IMG/VR virus record: IMGVR_UViG_3300037557_000126
Coordinates: 1 to 43,452 of that record
DNA length: 43,452 bases
Direction: 5' to 3' (one strand)
Origin: a virus
Shown here: piece after piece, positions 8,621-17,700 of the stretch
How the letters are laid out: each line of letters opens with the position of its first letter
Numbering within the stretch: position 1 is the stretch's first letter
Made by a program: the position numbers and the translations under genes
Notes under the pieces: generated by a model
The model's database searches: none
Seen by the model: only the letters and a program-made list of their open reading frames with translations
What the model was told of the DNA's origin: nothing

Positions 8621-10429
8621 TTATTCAAATGCAACAACCTCCACGTATCTTCCAAACATTCTCTCTATATCTGCTCTATACAACTGTATTTTTGCTGACA
8701 GGTCTACGTTCTGAGTTCCCTCTGGAATAAGTACACTTCTATCATCGCTCATCAGTAGGTCAATTGCCACCATTTTAGTGCAGATGTCCTCTATCCCCTT
8801 GTCCACGTATCTCTCTCCGTAGATGTATGAAACCTTGATTGCATTCCACTCAAAGAATGGATATGAGTTGTTGAAGTATATGATGCCCATCTCGTGGTCA
8901 AGCCACCAATCTCGTAATCTGCCCTTATCCCCACTGGAACTACCGCCTTGCAAGTCTATTTTGAATTGGTGTTGGGTGATTTTACCACTGATTTCATTCA
9001 GATGAGAGCCGACTACTATCGTGCATCCGGTGAATGAGGTAGCCGTCTTGCCCGTATAGGAGAATACCTTCCCATTGGCTGCGAGTGCCACACCTGCATC
9101 TGCCCAAGAGCCATCCGATACTGATGTTACCGTGAAGGTGGCCGTACCACTCCCACCGGGTATGGTGATTGAGTCGCCAGCCGCATAGTTCTCACCGGGA
9201 GAGTTGATGACTATCGATGATACCACACCAGCACTGACGGTGGTATTCACGGTAAGACCGCTTCCGCTACCTCCGCTCACCGTCACATTGTTCGTAGCGC
9301 TGTACCCAGTACCACCACTTAGACTACCGAACCCAACTACGCTATTGGTGCCGAGCGTGGATGTCACGTTGATGGTTGTTCCATCAAGAGTACCGAACGT
9401 GGCTTGGGAACTTGATGTCTGTCCAATGTCTATGTTGCTGTCTGTAGTGACTATGCTACAAGTCTCACCACCCTTGGTATCCCTCATGCTGGTAATCTTC
9501 ACTATACCAGTTCCATAGTCGGAGTTGGCACTCGCTAGGAACTCGTTATGGACTCCTACATTGGAGGTGTTGCCCTCTAGGGTGAAGGCTGGAGCAAATT
9601 CAATTGCTGTTTTACCTACTCTGTCTTCCTTGTTAATCAGGTCAGCAAGATTCTGAGCAGAAGTGGCTTTATCGAAATCTGCACGCCAATTCGTAGTACC
9701 AGTGCCAATTGTCAACAAAGATGCGCTGCCATTGCCGGGCGAAACGACGATAGAACCACTCAGTGCACGCACTCCGTCTGGCAGTGTAATACGCGCCTCT
9801 GCTGCACCTATCTCTCGATAATCATCGCCTTGCCATAACTCCAATCGAAGTATCTGCTGAACGTTTCTGAAGAGAAGTGGAGAAGTGCCGACGTAGTCAG
9901 TATAGTATCGACGACGATATGGCTTGTAGGTGTCAAAGTTGATGTATTCTGCATTGACTAGATATGGCCTCCAAGCATTGTGAGTCTTGTTATCTATATG
10001 GTCTTGCATACGGAAGATAATCTCCTCGACCTTACTCTTTGTGATGCCTCGTGTTCTCCCATTAGAGAAAGAGGCTTGATTCTGAACATATGTGTTATCT
10101 GCTGTTTGATAATCTGCGGCAGTGACGTTGCCGCTGAATGCTAATTTAACTCCATTGATTGATGTTGTTATCGCGGTAATCGTTCGTTCAAACCCCAGTG
10201 GGTCTGCGTCTGAATAGACTAGTATTGAATCCCCTATTGAGAATCCGATATTCCTGTATTCAGCACCTGTGACGTATACCGCATCCACATCACTGTCGTA
10301 AGATGCTGCTATTGCATCTTGTGGCCCTATATCCAATAAGTCAGCAACTTTCTGTGCTGTAGTATAAACAGCCGCTGTCGGGTCAAGGGGTCTTGTCTCT
10401 CCCTCACCCGGACTGAATACTTGTGGCAT
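8621..10429 (-). CDS. Head-tail adaptor with inserted beta-rich domains
   Basis: 602 residues. Helical segments at the ends (TKSKVEEIIFRMQDHIDN at about 134-151, and IEDICTKMVAIDLLMSDD to IQLYRADIERMFGRYVEV at 540-600) look like the two halves of a gp6-type head-tail adaptor. They are split by a beta-rich region (about 200-490). Within this, GFGSLSGGTGYSATNNVTVSG and later GENYAAGDSITIPGGSG belong to the G.GY/GD.(V/I)T(V/I) repeats common in structural proteins of marine phages. The insert reads richer in G+C than its flanks, suggesting later acquisition. The insertion probably protrudes from the neck as a collar or whisker. Start: ATG in an overlap with the upstream zinc-protein stop. Confidence 0.5.
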   Translation of the reverse strand: MPQVFSPGEGETRPLDPTAAVYTTAQKVADLLDIGPQDAIAASYDSDVDAVYVTGAEYRNIGFSIGDSILVYSDADPLGFERTITAITTSINGVKLAFSGNVTAADYQTADNTYVQNQASFSNGRTRGITKSKVEEIIFRMQDHIDNKTHNAWRPYLVNAEYINFDTYKPYRRRYYTDYVGTSPLLFRNVQQILRLELWQGDDYREIGAAEARITLPDGVRALSGSIVVSPGNGSASLLTIGTGTTNWRADFDKATSAQNLADLINKEDRVGKTAIEFAPAFTLEGNTSNVGVHNEFLASANSDYGTGIVKITSMRDTKGGETCSIVTTDSNIDIGQTSSSQATFGTLDGTTINVTSTLGTNSVVGFGSLSGGTGYSATNNVTVSGGSGSGLTVNTTVSAGVVSSIVINSPGENYAAGDSITIPGGSGTATFTVTSVSDGSWADAGVALAANGKVFSYTGKTATSFTGCTIVVGSHLNEISGKITQHQFKIDLQGGSSSGDKGRLRDWWLDHEMGIIYFNNSYPFFEWNAIKVSYIYGERYVDKGIEDICTKMVAIDLLMSDDRSVLIPEGTQNVDLSAKIQLYRADIERMFGRYVEVVAFE

Positions 10430-10725
10430 TAGAACCTCGCCTCCTCATTACGACTACCAAGGTTGTACTCCATAGGTCTATCGCATGAGCCGCAAGTGGC
10501 TCTCCACAGAAAGTGAAGCATGCCGCAGTGCTTGCATCGAGTGCCAGCACCAATATCGAGGACATCTGCTACTTCGCTATTTCTAGTACGCTGCTTCTTG
10601 GTGACGCCCGTCAATGGAGCGTCTGTGTTTACTTGAACTTCGTATTTGGTATCTACACGAACGCCTTGTTTTGCTGCTCTACTGATGTCGTCAATATCGA
10701 GAGACTGTAATTGAAACTCCGACAT
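10429..10725 (-). CDS. Small zinc-ribbon protein
   Basis: 98 residues. A four-cysteine zinc ribbon is clear at C64, C67, C78 and C81 (CKHCGMLHFLWRATCGSCDRP). The N-terminal half is helical/extended without known features. Located between small capsid-region genes and the head-tail adaptor; the stop overlaps the adaptor ATG. Possibly a structural clamp at the capsid vertex or a DNA-contacting protein; the zinc site is seen, the role is not. Confidence 0.55.
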   Translation of the reverse strand: MSEFQLQSLDIDDISRAAKQGVRVDTKYEVQVNTDAPLTGVTKKQRTRNSEVADVLDIGAGTRCKHCGMLHFLWRATCGSCDRPMEYNLGSRNEEARF

Positions 10726-10744
10726 TCACACACACCACCTTCTA

Positions 10745-10939
10745 TCATGCTTTCTGATACACTACTAAGTAGACGTTCCCTAGAACAATAATTGGTTCTA
10801 CTGAAACTATCTTTGCACTGTTATAGCCAGTCAATGCTTCGATATCCGTAGTCATTGATGTGCTCAAAGCACCGTCATTACCTGCTCCCGAAAATGATTT
10901 CGGGCTGTAAGGACCAATTACTTGAACTGCTTTAACCAT
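10745..10939 (-). CDS. Small beta protein, capsid region, unknown
   Basis: 64 residues, ATG, in operon with the genes on both sides. Short strands and a hydrophobic C-terminus (VEPIIVLGNVYLVVYQKA), no signal peptide. Similar-looking small proteins follow the capsid gene in many environmental phages; a minor decoration role is possible but not shown. Confidence 0.45.
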   Translation of the reverse strand: MVKAVQVIGPYSPKSFSGAGNDGALSTSMTTDIEALTGYNSAKIVSVEPIIVLGNVYLVVYQKA

Positions 10940-10955
10940 CTAGGTCACCGCCTAA

Positions 10956-11234
10956 TCAGCGCTTTCCTAGTGCCCACCAAGAACCAGTATTACTGGCTAC
11001 GCAATCTACTACCAATGTTCCGGGTGCAGCGTCTGCGACGACTGCGAATGCTCCGTCTACGCCTCCACCAGTGACGTCACCAAAGGTGTCGCCCATTACT
11101 CCGCATGCAAGTATCTCCGAAAGACCCGTTACTATCGAGCCTGTGGCTACGCTTGCTGCGTTCCAATCTCCGGTTACCATCAATAGGTCACCCATTGCGT
11201 GTGTTCTGCTGTCTTGTGTACTGCTAAATGCCAT
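10956..11234 (-). CDS. Small capsid-region protein, possible decoration protein
   Basis: 92 residues, Gly/Ala/Val-rich beta protein (NAASVATGSIVTGLSEILAC ... GTLVVDCVASNTGSWWALGK), of a type often found beside the capsid gene of marine phages. The start is supported by GGAGTGATGAAAA directly before ATGGC, the same leader as the 131-residue protein at 12089 and nearly that of the major capsid gene, suggesting high expression. Decoration or cement function is inference. Confidence 0.5.
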   Translation of the reverse strand: MAFSSTQDSRTHAMGDLLMVTGDWNAASVATGSIVTGLSEILACGVMGDTFGDVTGGGVDGAFAVVADAAPGTLVVDCVASNTGSWWALGKR

Positions 11235-11240
11235 TTTTCA

Positions 11241-11684
11241 TCACTCCATTATTTCGTTATCATCTTCGGCTACTGCTGCTTCTTCCACTACTGGTTCTTC
11301 CACTACTGGTTCTTCCACTACTGGTTCTTCAACAATCGCCTCCTCGACTACTGTCTCTTCCACTGGGGCTGGGTTCAAAACACCTTCGACCATACCTAGT
11401 AGAGTGGTCTTCGTTTTGTATCCTCCGGGCACAGTTGCTCCTTGGCCTATGAGCCAAGATTGAATTCGTGCCTTCGTCCATCCCTCATCTGGAATACCAT
11501 CGCCTCCAAGGTCAACACCGTCATCTCCTTCTATGCGAAAATCGCTCGCAGGCTTTAGGGTGTATCTGTATTCATTCAACACAGTCTGTGACATCTCTAC
11601 CTGACGGCCTCTCAGCCAGTCAGGGTAGCCGGGGATTCTACCGCTTTTGCTGTAGAATTTCCCGTTGTAAGTTACAGTGGGCAC
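11241..11684 (-). CDS. Capsid-region protein with HeH/SAP-like motif and Glu-Val tail
   Basis: 147 residues. After a short N-terminal segment (YPDWLRGRQVEMSQTVLNEY), residues about 66-103 (DEGWTKARIQSWLIGQGATV ... KTKTTLLGMVEGVL) resemble the helix-extended loop-helix of HeH/SAP domains. Residues 107-140 are repeats of VVEEP encoded by three exact 15-base tandem copies. The arrangement, small DNA-binding-like motif plus acidic low-complexity arm, is also seen in the SAP protein at 4954-5712. The stop overlaps the ribosome site of the next gene. Role unknown; the acidic arm could be surface-exposed on the capsid. Confidence 0.5.
   Translation of the reverse strand: MPTVTYNGKFYSKSGRIPGYPDWLRGRQVEMSQTVLNEYRYTLKPASDFRIEGDDGVDLGGDGIPDEGWTKARIQSWLIGQGATVPGGYKTKTTLLGMVEGVLNPAPVEETVVEEAIVEEPVVEEPVVEEPVVEEAAVAEDDNEIME
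11281..11325. repeat. Three tandem 15-base repeats (TCTTCCACTACTGGT)
   Basis: Three perfect consecutive copies within the 3' part of the 11241-11684 gene, encoding repeated EEPVV on the minus strand. Copy number probably varies by slippage. Confidence 0.9.
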
Positions 11685-11693
11685 TTACCCACC

Positions 11694-12089
11694 TCAATTA
11701 TACAGTATCATGACTGTTGTAACGTTTGACGAGCCGCTTGCGTATTGTAGTGTTGCTGTTAGACCTGAAAAGATACATCCTGTAAGTACAGGTGTTGTTT
11801 CTGCTGGTGTTGCTGTAACGCTCAAAATTGCTGATGCTCCGCCGCCTAGGATGATTGTTTCACCGTCTTGTCCACCTGTCACATTGATTAGTGCCAACTT
11901 TGGCGCTGGGTCGTATCCATTTGCTCCACTGGTGTTTACAGCACTGAATGTGCCGGGTCCGCCACCGGGGTATGTTGTGTCTGCTGCTCCGTCTAGCCAT
12001 TCAGTAGTGTCGTGTGAACCCGCTCTGAGTTCCCATGCTCCTACTAGTGCTGCTGTCGCTGTTCCGCTTAGTGTTAGTGTTTCTGCCAT
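11694..12089 (-). CDS. Probable capsid decoration protein
   Basis: 131 residues, first gene after the major capsid gene, with leader GGAGTGATGAAAA before ATGGC. All-beta, Gly/Ala/Thr-rich, no membrane segment or signal. A trimeric or monomeric decoration (cement) protein is usual at this place, and the shared strong leader with the capsid gene suggests it is needed in large amounts. No family signature recognised; a head fibre is the alternative. Confidence 0.5.
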   Translation of the reverse strand: MAETLTLSGTATAALVGAWELRAGSHDTTEWLDGAADTTYPGGGPGTFSAVNTSGANGYDPAPKLALINVTGGQDGETIILGGGASAILSVTATPAETTPVLTGCIFSGLTATLQYASGSSNVTTVMILYN

Positions 12090-12098
12090 TTTTCATCA

Positions 12099-12102
12099 CT
12101 CC
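12099..12102 (-). promoter_or_regulatory. Strong ribosome site GGAG in a conserved leader
   Basis: Minus-strand GGAGTGATGAAAA-ATGGC before the 131-residue gene. Near-identical leaders precede the 92-residue gene (GGAG at 11244-11247) and the major capsid gene (GGAGATGATGAAAA, GGAG at 13312-13315). Confidence 0.75.
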
Positions 12103-12125
12103 ATTTCATTTCCCTGCTAAGAACC

Positions 12126-13301
12126 TCACTTGAGGTCTCGCACACTCCCCTGAGCACCAAAGAAAGTGGTCCATATCTCACCCATGGTGCGGTATAGACC
12201 TTCTTGGCCCAATCTGTTAATGGCGAACGGGTCGCCAGTCTCAATACCAGACTCAAAGTATTGGGTTGGTATTGCAGTGCTAAAGTGCAGGTAATCTGTG
12301 TCTAGGTAGTACATTCGGCTGATGCTGTCGCCGACCATGTTCTTGGTTGGGATAATTGGGACACCGTTGTAGGTAGCCACAATGAATCCGGCTTCAACAC
12401 CGGGAACACCCTTCACACCGTTGTAGGTTGGTGTGACCCTCTTCTCTTCCATGAACCTCTGTTGGGACTGTAGCAGTTGCTGAATCCTCATTAGAGTGTC
12501 GTATCCAGTTAGGATAACCTTAGGGTTACCACCACGAATCCAGAGTTTCTGGAACATCTCGTCCATGATATCTAGTGTTAGAACTCTGTCAGTCTGAGTT
12601 CCGCCAACTGCGTTGACGCTCATCTCAGCGCTTGCCCAAGAGTTTCCAGCGCCAGACCTGCTGATGCTGTAGATGTCTAGGTCGCCGTTTGCGTCGATTG
12701 CGCTACCGTCTGTGCTTAGTCCAGCCTTGCTATCTGCACCTGTTGCGTATCCAGCAGTAACTCGGTCTAGTGACTCAAAGTTGTTTCCTGCTACTGTACT
12801 GACATCAGTACAAAGCATCTTGTTGACCATCTCAGCGTGGTGCTTACCCATCTCTTCCTTCATGACTGAACGAATGTCTCCCATTCCGTCATCCTTGTCT
12901 GCTAGGAAGATAGCGGTCTCGGACATATCGAACGTGTGTGCGATTGTCTTAGGCTTTGCAGCAATGTGCTGGAAAGTCGGCTTGACCGTCTCAGGCAGTG
13001 TTGCGTTCTCTGCAACTCCACCGTGTAGCACTCCGTCGTTGTTGGGGCGTCCAGTGATTACTCTCCATCCAGACCTGTCCCACGGCTTCTTTGGTAGGAT
13101 ACTGAAAGCGTTGAACTCTTGGTTCAGTTGCGACCAGACTTTCCTGCCGTAAATTGCTTGGTATGTTCCACCAGTGGTTGACAGCATTGGGCTGTCAGCC
13201 TTGAGCAACTCGCTACCGGAGTAGGAGTAACCCATTGCGTTTCCTGCGCCATAGTAGTAGCGCTCCATGTCAGTTATTGTTCGTACGTAGTTTCGTGCCA
13301 T
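12126..13301 (-). CDS. Major capsid protein, HK97 fold
   Basis: 391 residues, ATG preceded by GGAGATGATGAAAA. It directly follows the protease-scaffold gene, which is the universal order in HK97-type viruses, and the length is typical after allowing for an N-terminal arm. Features expected of this fold: an N-terminal arm with a long helix region; an E-loop-like segment (GVLHGGVAENATLPETV, about 94-110) followed by a strand pair (IAAKPKTIAHTFDMSETAIF); a helix-rich P-domain segment (MKEEMGKHHAEMVNKMLC); and an A-domain core with KVILTGYDTLMRIQQLL. The low-complexity ends of the putative internal proteins contrast with this well-ordered sequence. It should be the most abundant virion protein. 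Confident by context, good by sequence. Confidence 0.85.
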   Translation of the reverse strand: MARNYVRTITDMERYYYGAGNAMGYSYSGSELLKADSPMLSTTGGTYQAIYGRKVWSQLNQEFNAFSILPKKPWDRSGWRVITGRPNNDGVLHGGVAENATLPETVKPTFQHIAAKPKTIAHTFDMSETAIFLADKDDGMGDIRSVMKEEMGKHHAEMVNKMLCTDVSTVAGNNFESLDRVTAGYATGADSKAGLSTDGSAIDANGDLDIYSISRSGAGNSWASAEMSVNAVGGTQTDRVLTLDIMDEMFQKLWIRGGNPKVILTGYDTLMRIQQLLQSQQRFMEEKRVTPTYNGVKGVPGVEAGFIVATYNGVPIIPTKNMVGDSISRMYYLDTDYLHFSTAIPTQYFESGIETGDPFAINRLGQEGLYRTMGEIWTTFFGAQGSVRDLK

Positions 13302-13339
13302 TTTTCATCATCTCCGTTTTCTATTTATTTCTATTAGTC

Positions 13340-14713
13340 TCACGCCTCAAAGGTCTTTGATGCCAAGTGATGAACCTCATCCCATGACATCTGAGCCAAA
13401 TCCTCCGTTGAAGGGACTACCACTGATGTGGGGTCGTCTGCTTTTGCGAGTGTCTCACCAACTTCTGCTGGTGCTCCAATATCGTCAATTCGTGAGGTTA
13501 GTGCCTCGATTGACTTCTGTATGTTTGCTAGAGGTGCGCGAGCATCAAAGGAAAGAACTTCTTCCTTAGTTACTGCTGCATCTCTCTCGGACTCGTATCT
13601 GCTAGCGAATGACTTTTCCAAGTCTGCGCGCAGAGCCGCTTCGTTTGCTGCTGCCTTGTAGACCTCGTATGCGGCCTCAACATCAGCGTCTGAAAGAGTG
13701 GCTGGGTCAATGAAGTCAGACTTCTTGACTGAGCCAGTGGTCTTTCCAAGAGCACCAGTAGATGGCTTGCCGCCCTCCTGTGCTCGACCCTTAACTTGTC
13801 CAGTTCGCTGTAAGTCATTAGCCGCCAGTTCCTCAGGCGTAGAGCCTAGGTTGGCTTTCTCAAGGTCATCGAAGTGTGCCCTTGCAGCGCTCGTATCTAC
13901 TCCGCCGCTCTTTAGGGTGTCTTCCATCCAGTTGAGGTAGTTGGAGGTAATAACGTCTGAGTATTCATCTGCTTTCTCTACGCTTTCTTCAGGTGCTGCT
14001 TCTGCAACAACTTCGGACTTCTCCTTCTTGTCCTCATCTTTCTCGTCCTTGTCTTTCAGGAAAGCAGGCTTTTCACCCTTCTCCATATCGTCAAGGCGAC
14101 CTTCTAGGCGCGATAGAACATCGCCTAGTTGTTTCATCATTTCATTGTCGTTTTCTGTCTCTGTCACTTTACTCACTTCCGTGTTATTTACTTCTTGTTT
14201 TAGTATACTGAATGTTGCTTCGGGGTTGATGCCTTTTTCACAAATCGTTATTTCATGAAGTTCCAGTTTGCTTATTTCTTGGTAGTCGCCTCTTTTTGGG
14301 TCTGATTTTCTAACCCTTTTGAACGCTTGACCACCGATACTGAATCCTCTGAGAACGCCTTTTCTAATCTCTGCTGAGACTTCCTTGGCTTTCTCGATGT
14401 CGCTACGGAGTTGTACTACTACAAACATCCCGACATCATCGACTTCGCTTTTCCACAACCTCCCTTCACTATCTGTATAATTCGGTACCACGTCGCCTAC
14501 TTGTATATTGGAGTGCGCTAGTTGGACGTTTCTGTAAGATGGGTTTTCCATGAACTTACGAAATGCGTCCTTCAATGCCTCCTTTGTTATTACGTCGCCT
14601 TGCTTGTCTACAACTTCCACACTGGCATAGCCTGCGACAATGAGGTCGTTCCCGCCCTTGAGGACGGAGATGGGGTCATCGCCACTTCTGAATAGTTGTT
14701 TACTACCGAGCAC
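13340..14713 (-). CDS. Prohead protease fused to scaffold domain
   Basis: 457 residues. Residues 1-170 are a herpesvirus/HK97-type serine protease: H67 (VQLAHSN), S125 (VLRGFSIGG) and H153 (LELHEITICEKGINPEA) form the expected His-Ser-His triad. Residues about 180-440 are helical, acidic/basic low-complexity scaffold (EDKKEKSEVVAEAAPEES, ADVEAAYEVYKAAANEAALR), so the protein shapes the prohead, then cleaves itself and other internal proteins. The C-terminus MSWDEVHHLA recurs in two other proteins of this virus (20693 and 25833), a likely capsid-binding peptide. The N-terminus contains DPISVLKGG, similar to the recurring EPMDIAFQLLK peptide. The gene sits 38 bases ahead of the major capsid gene. 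Confidence 0.88.
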   Translation of the reverse strand: MLGSKQLFRSGDDPISVLKGGNDLIVAGYASVEVVDKQGDVITKEALKDAFRKFMENPSYRNVQLAHSNIQVGDVVPNYTDSEGRLWKSEVDDVGMFVVVQLRSDIEKAKEVSAEIRKGVLRGFSIGGQAFKRVRKSDPKRGDYQEISKLELHEITICEKGINPEATFSILKQEVNNTEVSKVTETENDNEMMKQLGDVLSRLEGRLDDMEKGEKPAFLKDKDEKDEDKKEKSEVVAEAAPEESVEKADEYSDVITSNYLNWMEDTLKSGGVDTSAARAHFDDLEKANLGSTPEELAANDLQRTGQVKGRAQEGGKPSTGALGKTTGSVKKSDFIDPATLSDADVEAAYEVYKAAANEAALRADLEKSFASRYESERDAAVTKEEVLSFDARAPLANIQKSIEALTSRIDDIGAPAEVGETLAKADDPTSVVVPSTEDLAQMSWDEVHHLASKTFEA

Positions 14714-14773
14714 ACTATCAGCAAGGACGTATTGCTTTACTACTTCAATGCTCCGAGACTATCCATCAAGGCT

Positions 14774-17700
14774 TTATTCTTCATAATCGATAGACTGCGC
14801 GGCTGTTTCTTTCTTCTTCTTCTTTCTGCCCGGATAATCCTCTGCTTTCTCCGAATCCTCTGTAGGGCGGTCTTTCATGTCCCAATCAGGCAAAGACTGC
14901 TCTGCTACAAGCCTAGTTGGTCCTCTTGGACTCTCGACTCCTCCACCCACATCTATACCGAGTCCCCTACCAGCCATGTTACTATGCCCTTTCTCCAACA
15001 CTTCTAATGCTCTTTCAATCAATGCAACCGTCTTGTATAGTTCCTTAGGCTTCATTATCAGATTCTTATCCTTCTTTGGTTTGAGTATGCCAGCACTCTC
15101 TTCCTCTATCCTTTCCTCATCTATCTCAGGCTCTATCTGTGTCTCTTCCTTGTGTAGGTATGCGAATCCACTTTTCCAATATGGCTCAAGGCTCTTTGCC
15201 AACCGTATGGAATAATCAGAGTTAGTTACTTGCCCTATTGCCGCCACTGGAGATGCTGGCACGCCATCAATTATGTCATATTTTACGATGTCCTCAGGAA
15301 GGTGTATGATGAAGCGACTATCATCAATCTCCATTGTAAATGGTATGTGGTAGTCTATCTCTGCCTTTGCCAGCATTACCCACTTTGGGTGCTTTTCTTC
15401 TCCCTTCATGTATGTGGACTTTGCATCTCTTAGAAGTATCATGTCGGATTCCTTACTCAGTTCTTTCACTGCATCCTTCAATCCAACATCGTCGGTGACT
15501 CTGATGTCTGATGGGCTAGGTATGTGAACTGGGTCGTAACTATCGAATTGTCCTCTGAGTATCTTGAGACGTTCCCTTGTAGTGAGTTCAGTTATCTCAT
15601 CATCGTCATACAGCAGTATATCATTGACGTAGAATATGCCATTCGATAATACTCCATCTATTACGTAGTCCTTCTTACATATGGATTTGAATGCCGCGCG
15701 CATATCGTCTCCAGTAGACTGCTTTTCTCCGCTTTCATTATTCATGGTAATACGATTGCTCTTCTTGATTACCTTACATCTAACTCCTTCTTTGTGTGCA
15801 GATACGACCCACTCTCCTGTAAAACCACGAAGTTGAGTCAAGTCCTCTATGTCAAAAATCCTATGTAGCGGCTCTATCAGCGGGACTTCCTTCGGTAATT
15901 CTGCCTTTCCAACGATTTTCCACCCCTCTCCTTGTTCTCGGTCTTCGTACGATGATTGACCAAAAGCATCTATTGAGGTTAATGCAGACGTTTGTGGCAA
16001 CGGAATGCTGTTATCGTATATCGATTGTACGTGCTCAGATTGGTGAGTATCTTGCAAAGCGGCAGACAACATACTTCTAGGCATTGTATTGTAATGCGCT
16101 GTCTGAGGATGCTGTCCGTACACTGGTTCACCATTGGCATCCCATTCTATTCCAAACTCACCCTGCATGGGGTATCCCCAGTCCATGTTACCTCCGTTAA
16201 TTACATCCAATGCCGCTATACCGTCTCTGTTCCCTAGCGATTTAATTGGAGCATCCCCCTTGAAACTCAATTTATTGGTTGTGACGGTAGGCGCTCTCGC
16301 CCTCAGTTCCTCTGGTGCTATAGCCGTATCATACGAAAGAATCTGACTGGCGATATCCTTGACTCTACCATGTGTTTCTTCTATGGTTTTGGGCTTTGCC
16401 GGATGTAATAGTGTTCTTCCGTCTCTTGAATCGAATCCGGGGTTGGCTGCCCTCTTGCTCTTCTTAGCCGCAGGCGGCCTATGCAAGTCCAAACCGTAGG
16501 ATGACAACTTGTTAGGTGAGCCATGAACGAAATTACCCATCCAATCGATTGCATTATGACCATCTAGCCTCTTATCGAAATTGCTTTTCTTCTCTTCGTA
16601 TTCCTTATTCGGGCGATTCCTCGCTTTGTCTCTCGATGGCCCCCAAGTCCTTTTGTCGTTCTCCAAGGCCGTATCCAAATGACCATGAATGTCATCTCTT
16701 CCAATTAAGTCACTGAACATATCAGGGTTATTTGTATTCCAAGGTATACCTAGTCCTGCCAACTTACCAACAGATAATCCCACAACGTCACCACCTAATG
16801 TACTCAGCCAGTGTTTGACGTATTCTCTATGTGCGCCACGAGAGTCATCAGGTAATCCTAGTATAGTCATGGCTCTCTTCACTTCGGTATTAGGACCAAT
16901 AGTGTGCGCATCACGGAACTTGGCAGATGAATTCATTATTGTAGCCAAATTGAAATGAGCATCTGATGATACTTCTTCCTCGATTCCTCTGTCTACATGG
17001 AAACCACGAGATGACAACCCATGTGAGTCATTCACGTGCAATCCCTTCTGAGCAGCGCCGAGTGCTACATGGAGATTAGTAAGGGACATGGGGTTATTTG
17101 GATGAAATGCATTTGGATTCTCCTTTTCTATCATTGGCCTTATCTTGGTTCTGAATAATTGCACAGCGGCTCTTTCATCTCCTATTTTGGCGCTGTTAAT
17201 CTTCTCGTACTGACCCGCTCCTTTGAACGCCTGTATATCCTTCTCAGAGGCTGCTCTGCTCTCCTCGTTCAACTTATCGATTTGGGCGGTTATTTCCTTT
17301 CTCTCTTGTTTAGTCTCCGCTCGGTCGAGCAGGTCGTATTGTTCTTGTAACTCTTCTTGGAATCCAAACAAATCCCGCCTTTTCCCTTTCTTATCTGGAG
17401 GACTTTGCTGCGCCCACATCTTGTCCTTTGGCTTTCTAACATTGGGCATCTCTGATATTAACGAATCATAATCTATAGACTCTGGAATTATCTGCATACC
17501 TCTGTTAATGAAATCTTTGTAACTGTATGGTCTCTCTATTGGGGCATTAGGTGGATTCAACCTACCATTGAGTAATCCCATCTTCCAAGAGTGCGCTGCG
17601 TTTCGCTTTACAGATGTGTCTCCTCTCGACACTACTCTGGAGTCTTTGTTGGTTTCACCGTAATTTGTTCTAGTATATTGATTGTCAAACATGAAGCCAG

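Noticed and set aside
11199-11463. Hydrophobic plus-strand frames over the tandem repeat
   Set aside because: Their repeats are the reverse reading of the VVEEP-coding repeats; no start context.
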